Below, piece by piece: positions 57,455 through 64,000 of a DNA stretch of 64,000 nucleotides. The stretch covers positions 1,681,539-1,745,538 of the forward strand of contig NZ_NGKU01000001.1 of assembly GCF_002140915.1 (NCBI RefSeq), written 5' to 3'. The position numbers and the translations under genes were made by a program. The stretch is from Candidatus Enterococcus testudinis (GTDB lineage: Bacteria > Bacillota > Bacilli > Lactobacillales > Enterococcaceae). Positions within the stretch are counted from its first letter, which is position 1. Every line of letters starts with the position of its first letter. The notes beneath the pieces were generated by a model. That model ran no database searches, had not been told where the DNA came from, and worked only from the letters and a program-made list of their open reading frames with translations.

Positions 57455-58549
57455 TTATTCTTCTTTGATCAGCGTTTTTGCTTGTCGACGTTCTTGCCAA
57501 AACTGAATACAGGTACGAGACATCGCTACGATGATCGAATAAACAGGCAGAGCAACGATCATACCGACAAATCCCATCAAGTTCCCCGCAATCAACAGTA
57601 GAAAAACAGCGATGATCGGGTGGATATGCAAGACTTTGTTCATCACCAATGGAGAAACCAAGTAGGATTCACCAAACTGGATGATCGTGATACCTAATAC
57701 CAGCAATAAACTCGTCTGGATATCTTCACTCAATGCAAAGAGAAAAGCCGGTGCTGCCCCAATAAAAGGACCAAAATAAGGAATAATATCCAACACCCCG
57801 CAAATCAATCCTAACAGCAATGCGTTTTGTAAACCCAACAAAGAAAAAATCACGTAACTGGAAAAAGCAACATACGAACAGACCAACAGTTTCCCACCGA
57901 TATAAGCCGAAGCAGCTTGATGAAAATCATCGCACAATTGCAACACCAACGAACGATAACGTTTGGGCGTTTTTTCTGCCAAAATACCAGGTACTTTTTC
58001 ACCATCCTTAAACATATACACGAGCAACAAAGGAATCGTGAACAAGATGATTGCTGAATGTGAGACAATTGAAATCAAGCTCGTCAAGCTATTGGTCGCA
58101 CCTGTTAAGAATTGCAGAGCAAAATTACCTATTTGCGTGAAATTAACAGATTCAACGAGGGGTTCAAATAAATCACGCAAATAGAAATGGTCAATATTAT
58201 CAATTACCAGATTGATGATCACCGGTACTTGACCGATGAACCGTCCCATTTCGCCCGCTAAGGCAGGCGCGATGACCTGAATGATCAAATAAGCCGCGAA
58301 AACAATCAATAACAACGTGAGATAAAGCGCAGCATGTTTATTGTTTGTGATACGTTTGATCCACTTGAAGAAAGGTAAAAAGATATAAAAGATAAAAATG
58401 GAAATCAAAACCGGCAAAAAGACACTTGAAAAAATGGCTTCTAACGGCCTGAAAACGAACATAATATTTGAAAAGATCCATATTGCGAGCCCTAGTAAAC
58501 ATATGATTACCAGTCCTGCAAAAACTTTTGATTTTTGTAAAAATGCCAA
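57455..58549 (-). CDS. AI-2E family membrane protein
   Basis: 364 residues with about eight membrane segments of the UPF0118/AI-2E (YdbI, YtvI, TqsA) family: IFYIFLPFFKWI, GVLDIIPYFGPFIGAAPAFLFAL and LVMNKVLHIHPIIAVFLLL. Some members export autoinducer-2, others act as sodium-proton antiporters; the role here is not known. Monocistronic. Confidence 0.88.
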   Translation of the reverse strand: MAFLQKSKVFAGLVIICLLGLAIWIFSNIMFVFRPLEAIFSSVFLPVLISIFIFYIFLPFFKWIKRITNNKHAALYLTLLLIVFAAYLIIQVIAPALAGEMGRFIGQVPVIINLVIDNIDHFYLRDLFEPLVESVNFTQIGNFALQFLTGATNSLTSLISIVSHSAIILFTIPLLLVYMFKDGEKVPGILAEKTPKRYRSLVLQLCDDFHQAASAYIGGKLLVCSYVAFSSYVIFSLLGLQNALLLGLICGVLDIIPYFGPFIGAAPAFLFALSEDIQTSLLLVLGITIIQFGESYLVSPLVMNKVLHIHPIIAVFLLLIAGNLMGFVGMIVALPVYSIIVAMSRTCIQFWQERRQAKTLIKEE

Positions 58550-58639
58550 ATAATCTTCCTCCGAAATGTAATAATCTGTGTGCCATTTGCCTATGAACGA
58601 GCTATATATTTACTGGACAAACAGGCAAAGCGCAACGTG

Positions 58640-59077
58640 CTAATGTTGATGTGCAGAAAACGGGATTGGTTGGTGCAACACACGAATCTGGTATAAACTA
58701 AGCAGCAGCTGTATAAGGCCGATGACCAAAAAAATCACTTGTATGGTGCGTACTTCCTGCATTAGTATCATTTGGATCATGATCCAGGCAACCAAACAAG
58801 CACCCATGATTAGACCCGAATAATACCCCTGCTTTCTGACAAGGGTCAGGGCAGTAAGCGAATTGCCAACACCCAGAACCAGCAACAAAAATAGTCCGGG
58901 CAATAAAAACGTACGAAACGGCGAATGGCGCAACATCGCAGCGCTCAAGCCGAAATACGTATGCCCAAGAAGTAATGGTTGAACACTTAAGCAAGCAATA
59001 CAGCCGCCAACAAATGCACCAACACCAATCACTATTGCCATACTTAGGAGCAAATATTGGCGCAAATATTTCCCCAT
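58640..59077 (-). CDS. Membrane protein of unknown function (DUF-type, four segments)
   Basis: 145 residues with four hydrophobic segments (about 8-28, 50-68, 85-105 and 112-130). GGCIACLS near the N-terminus has a Cys pair. No catalytic motif and no family recognised. Ends at MHQH-like tail (SAHQH). The ribosome site upstream is not strong. Confidence 0.55.
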   Translation of the reverse strand: MGKYLRQYLLLSMAIVIGVGAFVGGCIACLSVQPLLLGHTYFGLSAAMLRHSPFRTFLLPGLFLLLVLGVGNSLTALTLVRKQGYYSGLIMGACLVAWIMIQMILMQEVRTIQVIFLVIGLIQLLLSLYQIRVLHQPIPFSAHQH

Positions 59078-59134
59078 TTCCCAACGCCCTTTCCGACATC
59101 TCTTCTCCTACTGAACTTTAGCCAGTGGTAGCGA

Positions 59135-59539
59135 CTATTTCCCATACATAAAGGCGACACCGCCTGTTTCCTTGACTTCCTTAAACCCACACGCATGGTA
59201 AAATGTCTTGGTCTTCTCTTGATCATCTGTCAAAAGCAGTTTCTGCCGTATATGAGGGTACTGAACGATCATCTGTTCAAGCAATCTTTGTCCGATTTTT
59301 TGACGCTGATAACTCGGCCTCACCAGCAAATCTTGAATATAGAGAATGGTCTGTCCATCCGTGACGGCTCTTACCAATCCAACTAAGTAATCTTGATCGT
59401 ATGCCGCAGTCACTTCAGAACCGGCAAGACCTTGCAACAATCTATCAGGTTCTTTCGTGTATGCGGTCCACCCGACTTCTGCATATAAAGAGAGAACCTC
59501 TTGGGGATCCTCAGGTAATGATTGACGAAACTGAATCAT
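59135..59539 (-). CDS. GNAT-family N-acetyltransferase
   Basis: 134 residues from ATG 59539 (AGGAGGTACAAC). GNAT fold with the acetyl-CoA loop region VRPSYQRQKIGQRLLEQ (Q/RxxGxG/A) and FYHACGFKEV near the end. Acceptor unknown; close to small YhbS/PaiA-size members. Confidence 0.85.
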   Translation of the reverse strand: MIQFRQSLPEDPQEVLSLYAEVGWTAYTKEPDRLLQGLAGSEVTAAYDQDYLVGLVRAVTDGQTILYIQDLLVRPSYQRQKIGQRLLEQMIVQYPHIRQKLLLTDDQEKTKTFYHACGFKEVKETGGVAFMYGK

Positions 59540-59716
59540 GTTGTACCTCCTGCAGTGCAAACTCTCGTCAGACACCAATTATATATAAACGGGGCATCCC
59601 TTCGATTTTGACACTATTTGTATAAAATCACACTATACCCATTATCCTATCCTTTAGCTGTCTATCTGTCAACGTTTTCAAAGTGTTGACAGGTGATAGA
59701 CAGTCCATAGCCCTTT

Positions 59717-60634
59717 TTATTGCAAATCTTGCTGGAGCCTTTCTTTCGTCAGATTCAGTTCCTCCAATGAAACTTCTTGGTAAGAAATGCCTGCTTCCCC
59801 TTTAAATCCATCCCCTGTAAATCCTTCGCCGACCATTTGGAAAAGTTCAATCTCAGACAACGCATTTTGATACTGGGTAAATAAACGTGTCATTTGATTT
59901 AAGGTTAGATCGGTTTCACCGTTATCCCCGATGATGCTCAGAAATTCAGGAATCTGGGCAACGCCAGAAAAAGAAATCATATGTTCCGCAATGATTTGGG
60001 TGACTTCCCGCTGTCTTCTTTGTCTGCCATAGTCCCCTTCCGGATCATCTTTGCGCATGCGGGTATACTGCAATGCTTCCCATCCATTTAAATACAACGT
60101 TCCTTCTGGATAGTCAATATTCTCCGCAGTGAAGGCGAACTGGTTATCGACAGTGACACCGCCAATGGCATCTACTAAATCGGCCAGACCATCCATATTG
60201 ATCGATAGATAATGATGAATCGGTATCTCTAAATACGACTCAATTGTATTGACCATCATCTCTGTTCCGCCAAAAGAATGGGCATGATTGATTTTGTCAT
60301 AGTAACCCATGCCAACGATTTCCACATAGGCATCCCTAGGTACACTTGTGATGGTCGTCCGCCCATTCTCTGGATGCACTGTGACAACCATGATTGAATT
60401 GGCACGATAGTCTGTTTTTCTTTTCGCGTCATTGGCAATGCCTAATAAGAGCAAACTCATTGGTTCCGAATTTTCGATGACTACAGCTTCTTCACGACCT
60501 TCGATGGGCTGATGCATATCCAATGCCGCCTTTTCCATTTGTCGATACACTTGTAGTCCATAAACAGTCCCGATGGCCACAAATATTGCCATAATAAGCA
60601 AGAAACCAACGATTATTTTTTTTAGCAAACTCAT
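59717..60634 (-). CDS. LytR-CpsA-Psr family ligase/regulator
   Basis: 305 residues from ATG 60634 (GGAGG site; 23 upstream codons rejected). One N-terminal membrane segment (about 5-28), then the extracellular LCP domain: MSLLLLGIANDAKR, SVPRDAYVEI, DKINHAHSFGG, MDGLADLVDAIGGVTVDN and YTRMRKDDPEGDYGRQRRQ, with the Arg and Asp residues that hold the polyprenyl-diphosphate. LCP enzymes attach teichoic acid or capsule to peptidoglycan. Last gene of the SEDS operon, 4 bp after the PAP2 gene. Confidence 0.93.
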   Translation of the reverse strand: MSLLKKIIVGFLLIMAIFVAIGTVYGLQVYRQMEKAALDMHQPIEGREEAVVIENSEPMSLLLLGIANDAKRKTDYRANSIMVVTVHPENGRTTITSVPRDAYVEIVGMGYYDKINHAHSFGGTEMMVNTIESYLEIPIHHYLSINMDGLADLVDAIGGVTVDNQFAFTAENIDYPEGTLYLNGWEALQYTRMRKDDPEGDYGRQRRQREVTQIIAEHMISFSGVAQIPEFLSIIGDNGETDLTLNQMTRLFTQYQNALSEIELFQMVGEGFTGDGFKGEAGISYQEVSLEELNLTKERLQQDLQ

Positions 60635-60638
60635 TTTC

Positions 60639-61289
60639 TTACCTCCTCGTGCCTTTTTGACTGATCCACACATACCCTTCATACGTGAGCAAACTAACCG
60701 CATTGGCTAATAGCAAACTTGCAATCATATCACTGAGGTAATGGACACCTAGATAGATGCGAGATGTCATGATCAAAAGAATATAGACGACCCCGATCAT
60801 AAGGAAAATGGCTTCAAAACAATGATTGATCGGTGTTGGTCTATTCCATTCAACAGTGGTTACAACAAGGATGATCGTTGTGACCAGTGTTGCTGCTAAC
60901 AGCACATGTCCACTGGGAAAGCTGAAAGATGTACGGAGATCACTGCCCGTGACTTGCGGTCGCGGCCGAGCAACCACATCCTTTACCACTTTTCCTAGAC
61001 CGCTGATCAACACATGGTTGCCCATCACCCATAACGAGAGAAAATAACAACGACGGATGATTAACCAACAGCTTACTACTAGGAAACTGCCGCTAATGGG
61101 TATAATCGTCGCTGTCATTGCCAAATAATGGAAGAACGTGTCCAAAGACGCGGTTCTGTGTTCAGGCACATGCAAGAAGAACTGATCGATCCATAACAAT
61201 CTTTCAGGATCGGACCAGATAGACAGCATGAAGATCATAAATCCTATGCCGAATATCGATCCGACCCATAAACTATTCTTTTTTATCAT
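60639..61289 (-). CDS. PAP2-family membrane phosphatase
   Basis: 216 residues, six membrane segments. Phosphatase motifs KVVKDVVARPRP (C1), SFPSGH (C2) and SRIYLGVHYLSD (C3) are complete. Members dephosphorylate undecaprenyl diphosphate (BcrC type) or phosphatidylglycerol phosphate. Given the SEDS and LCP neighbours, recycling of the lipid carrier is the best inference. Starts 3 bp after the second SEDS gene. Confidence 0.92.
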   Translation of the reverse strand: MIKKNSLWVGSIFGIGFMIFMLSIWSDPERLLWIDQFFLHVPEHRTASLDTFFHYLAMTATIIPISGSFLVVSCWLIIRRCYFLSLWVMGNHVLISGLGKVVKDVVARPRPQVTGSDLRTSFSFPSGHVLLAATLVTTIILVVTTVEWNRPTPINHCFEAIFLMIGVVYILLIMTSRIYLGVHYLSDMIASLLLANAVSLLTYEGYVWISQKGTRR

Positions 61290-61292
61290 TTT

Positions 61293-62474
61293 TTATCTCA
61301 CTCCTACTTGACTTCGGGCATCTACTGCAATCAATCGGTCCTGATTCAATCCCAAAATGATGCCCATAGCGATACTGATGGCAATCAGCGACGTCCCGCC
61401 TTGGCTAAGAAACGGCAATGGGATTCCAGTTAATGGCAGCAAACCGATCGCTGCGCCAATATTTTCAAAGATCTGAAACACCAATCCGAAGATAAAGGTG
61501 ATAGCAATATAAATCGATGCTTTGTTGTTTGTAGCCATTGCAGTAAAAATCACCTGATAAATCAAATAAAAATAGAGAAAGATCACCAACGTGCTCCCAA
61601 AGAAACCAAACGTTTCCCCAATCACCGTAAAGACCATATCTGATTCCCTTACTGGAACATAAACTGTCACATGATTTTGCGAAGCCCCGAATAGTCCGCC
61701 AGAACCAATAGCCAAGATACTTCTGACTTGTTGAAAGGCAATCGAATCCTGATAAGCAAACGGATCAACCCAAGCTTTCACACGATCCAGCTGATATTGT
61801 GAAAAGGTCAGTTGGAAGAGGATCCGATTGCCCCACTCGGTAAATACCAGCAGCAGCAATATTCCCCCCACAAGCGCAGTCAAAGAAGCAATGACTGTCA
61901 AGATTTTCCAATCGACGCCTGAAATGATAAATAAAGCACCCAACATGACGACAAATACCAAAGTCGTCCCGAGGTCTCTTTGGACATACATCAGGAAAAA
62001 TGTTGGAAAGCTATATAGCAATATTTTACCGACATACCTTATATCCGATCGAATTGTACGGGGACCTTTGCGCTTTTCGTATATCAGTGTGAGATAGACC
62101 ATAAATAAAACAAAGGCGATCTTCATAAATTCTGAAGGTTGGATCGTAAAGCTGCCGATTCTCAGCCAGCGTTTTGTATGTGTTTCGTGAAACATGAATG
62201 GATCATAAAACCAATGTAAGGAGGCCATCAGCCCTAAAGAAAGCAGATACCACAATCCTGAAAAACGCAGTAAGAAGGACGTCTTCAGCAAGCTCGCTGC
62301 AATCAACGCCAAGATAGACAATAGACAAAAAAGAATCTGACGAATCATAACAGTTCGTGCATCACGACCATCCATCACCGCAGCCTGATACTGAATCCAA
62401 ATACTCAAAAGATATAATAAAAAAAGCGGCAATAATAATGCATAGTTGACCTCACGCTGTTTGTAAAACCGCAT
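61293..62474 (-). CDS. SEDS-family glycosyltransferase, RodA-like
   Basis: 393 residues with about ten membrane segments. ATG 62474 is preferred to the GTG three codons earlier, which touches the ribosome site. Contains RESDMVFTVIGETFG with the catalytic Asp and GLLPLTGIPLPFLSQGG, so it looks like a functional peptidoglycan polymerase. SEDS proteins normally pair with a class B PBP, absent here. It overlaps the previous SEDS gene by 23 bp. Confidence 0.92.
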   Translation of the reverse strand: MRFYKQREVNYALLLPLFLLYLLSIWIQYQAAVMDGRDARTVMIRQILFCLLSILALIAASLLKTSFLLRFSGLWYLLSLGLMASLHWFYDPFMFHETHTKRWLRIGSFTIQPSEFMKIAFVLFMVYLTLIYEKRKGPRTIRSDIRYVGKILLYSFPTFFLMYVQRDLGTTLVFVVMLGALFIISGVDWKILTVIASLTALVGGILLLLVFTEWGNRILFQLTFSQYQLDRVKAWVDPFAYQDSIAFQQVRSILAIGSGGLFGASQNHVTVYVPVRESDMVFTVIGETFGFFGSTLVIFLYFYLIYQVIFTAMATNNKASIYIAITFIFGLVFQIFENIGAAIGLLPLTGIPLPFLSQGGTSLIAISIAMGIILGLNQDRLIAVDARSQVGVR

Positions 62475-63603
62475 ATTGATCACCTTCCTCTCGTGCCAGT
62501 TTTATACACATCCCAAATGCAAATGATAAGATAAAGTAGCTTGAACCACCGTAACTAATAAATGGCAAAGGGACCCCAGTCATTGGCATCAAACCTAGGA
62601 TACTGGCGATATTGATACTGGTTTGCATTAAAATAAGTGTTGCGGTCCCTAGTAAAATCAAACCGATCTGATCATTTTTGCACGTTGCGCTATATTTAAA
62701 CAAACGAACAATGATCAAAAACAACAAGCCAATCACAAAGACCCCAAACAGCAAGCCTAACTCTTCAACCATGACCGAAAAAATAAAATCTGTTTCAGCA
62801 ACCGGCAAAAAGCCTTTTTTCGTGATACTGTTGCCTAAGCCTAATCCACTTAGGCCGCCATTAAACAACGCATAATAGGAATGAATCATCTGAAACCCCT
62901 GTCCATACGGATCAGAAAAAGGATCCCCCACCAATCGAATACGATTATAGACATGTTCAAACATCGATGGCAGCAAATCATGTTGTCCCAGCAACAAAAT
63001 AAGGCCACCAGTCATCACAAGCACAAACAGCAGAATAACAAAGAGCAATGCTGTCAATTTCACCGGGACTTGAACTGTCGTAATCATGATAAACGCTAAA
63101 AACAGTAGGATAAACACACCTGCAACTTTCGGTTGAAACAAGATCAGCAAGCAGCAAACCAGCAACAAGCCGAGAGGTTTCTTGATTTCTTGAAAAGATG
63201 ATTTGGGTTCCTTGAAGACATGGGCCAAATATAAAATCATGCCCACGTTCACCATCTCAGAAGGTTGAAATTGCAGACCCGCGATCGACACCCATCGTTG
63301 CGCCCCGTTCACAGTCACACCAAAAAAAGGAATATGGGCAAGCAACAGAGTCACTACACCAAAACCAATCAAGCCAATCGCCAATGGTCGTCCCAACAAG
63401 ATACTGCTGCGCACCTTTTGCAGCAACAATATCAATGTCCAACTCATGAAGGAAAATATCAATTGTCGTTTGAACAAAGCCGAAGGGGCTGCACCAATCG
63501 TCAGCAGACGAAATGAACTGGCACTATAGATCATAAGCAGACCGATGACACTTAAACATATATAAGCTATGACCAATACCCAGTCTGTCTTTTTGCGTTT
63601 CAT
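62452..63603 (-). CDS. SEDS-family glycosyltransferase, FtsW/RodA type
   Basis: 383 residues with about ten membrane segments. VAETDFIFSVMVEELG has the catalytic Asp, GLMPMTGVPLPFISYGGSS is the conserved C-terminal loop, and GAQRWVSI is present in the first half. Paralogue of the next gene. AGGAGTG precedes ATG 63603. First gene after the M-box leader, which is unusual for this family. Confidence 0.93.
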   Translation of the reverse strand: MKRKKTDWVLVIAYICLSVIGLLMIYSASSFRLLTIGAAPSALFKRQLIFSFMSWTLILLLQKVRSSILLGRPLAIGLIGFGVVTLLLAHIPFFGVTVNGAQRWVSIAGLQFQPSEMVNVGMILYLAHVFKEPKSSFQEIKKPLGLLLVCCLLILFQPKVAGVFILLFLAFIMITTVQVPVKLTALLFVILLFVLVMTGGLILLLGQHDLLPSMFEHVYNRIRLVGDPFSDPYGQGFQMIHSYYALFNGGLSGLGLGNSITKKGFLPVAETDFIFSVMVEELGLLFGVFVIGLLFLIIVRLFKYSATCKNDQIGLILLGTATLILMQTSINIASILGLMPMTGVPLPFISYGGSSYFILSFAFGMCIKLAREEGDQYAVLQTA

Positions 63604-63677
63604 TTATTTCACTCCTATTTCCTTGGTATCGGTGTGCTAACGGTCATTCGCTTTTGCGATCCATCGCTGATCCTAAG

Positions 63678-63714
63678 AAAAAAAGTCTAACTTCCCTTAG
63701 GACGTTAGACTTTT
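63678..63714 (-). terminator. M-box expression-platform terminator
   Basis: On the minus strand AAAGTCTAAC / GTTAGACTTT followed by TTTTTTC, about 80 bp before the SEDS start. It sits directly after the aptamer, as expected for a transcription-attenuating M-box; TTCTTAGGA downstream could pair with TCCTAAG of the loop. Confidence 0.85.
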
Positions 63715-63720
63715 CGCAAT

Positions 63721-63881
63721 CTCATCGTCCGAGTTTTAGCACTATACAACGTAAAGCAATTCGTTCTTGCTTAGCTATTTTATGAAAAGCCTTAATCCGA
63801 CAATTCCTGTTTTACACATTGGCGTCTTTCGACGTTTCTGCGCAATAGCCTATGTTTGTATAGGAGCCTCACCTAACAAGG
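63721..63881 (-). promoter_or_regulatory. M-box (ykoK-type) magnesium riboswitch
   Basis: The gene-free stretch 63604-64000 holds this leader. On the minus strand it contains the family's conserved blocks in order: GTTAGGTGAGGCTCCTAT, CATAGGCTATTGCGCAGAAA, CGTCGAAAGACGCCAATG, ACAGGAATTG and TATAGTGCTAAAACTC. In Bacillus, M-box RNAs bind Mg2+ and stop transcription when magnesium is ample. A TTGTCA-N17-TAACAT promoter candidate lies upstream (minus strand, about 63930-63900). Downstream are SEDS genes, not a transporter. Confidence 0.93.
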
Positions 63882-64000
63882 TTTATTGTTATTTTATATC
63901 CAGTACGATGTTACCGCTCTTCGCTTGCTTTGACAACACCATCTAAATAATATTAAATATTCTTTACTATTTCTTAATTATATCTACCATTTTGAAGATA

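Noticed and set aside
58698-59099. 133-codon minus-strand frame overlapping the four-segment membrane protein
   Set aside because: Out-of-frame overlap with no hydrophobic pattern; the 145-residue frame has clean membrane segments.
1-64000. CRISPR arrays, insertion sequences, tRNA or rRNA genes
   Set aside because: No regularly spaced repeats, transposase frames or tRNA-like cloverleaf sequences were noticed on reading; a computed scan was not possible.

Overview
The window reads as chromosome of a low-GC Gram-positive lactic acid bacterium, most likely an Enterococcus. Evidence: AddA/RexB-type AddAB, an RNase PH/RdgB fusion, FabT-type operators between a FabZ/FabN dehydratase gene and fabI, CbpB next to murI, MupG, a T-box leader on pheST, a cre site and LexA boxes of CGAAC-N4-GTTCG type. 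The species cannot be fixed from sequence reading alone. No tRNA, rRNA, CRISPR array, IS element or prophage was seen. Most of the window is ordinary core genome on the minus strand.

Layout. 1-1230: the end of a lactococcin 972-type bacteriocin locus (a truncated membrane protein running off the left edge plus the bacteriocin). 1233-12064: tkt, a DUF896 protein, lexA with an SOS-controlled small membrane protein, then the obg - DUF1269 - rnz - SDR - LapA-like - recJ - apt block. 12300-16892: an alpha/beta hydrolase, MupG, a cyclophilin lipoprotein, and divergent fabN/fabZ and fabI under FabT-like operators. 17042-25680: an MscS channel, cbpB - yfcE-like - rph/rdgB - murI, a polar amino-acid ABC importer and trpS. 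25764-37845: pheST with its T-box, an HxlR regulator, addA, addB and lepB. 38064-43990: a semialdehyde dehydrogenase, a nitroreductase with a YodB-like operator, and small membrane or unknown proteins.

42094-51503 is the most unusual interior part. A PIB-type metal ATPase diverges from a three-gene reduced Rnf-like locus (RnfC, RnfD and one RnfA/E-like protein with no RnfB or RnfG). It is followed by several small unknown genes, an ECF S component paired with a DUF4430 lipoprotein, and a C69 dipeptidase. 51580-55232 carries a malY - malX (PTS EIICB) pair with a cre site and an RpiR regulator. The rest holds a flavodoxin-like reductase with an overlapping 56-codon gene, D-amino-acid transaminase, an AI-2E family protein, a GNAT enzyme, and an operon of two SEDS proteins, a PAP2 phosphatase and an LCP ligase.

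The strongest non-routine finding is at the right edge. A clear M-box (ykoK-type Mg2+ riboswitch) with a terminator hairpin lies in front of the SEDS-SEDS-PAP2-LCP operon, not in front of a magnesium transporter. This predicts an envelope-building operon switched on by low magnesium. The second is the reduced Rnf-like complex, whose RnfA/E-like subunit lacks the expected iron-sulfur cysteines while RnfC and the RnfD flavinylation motif are intact.
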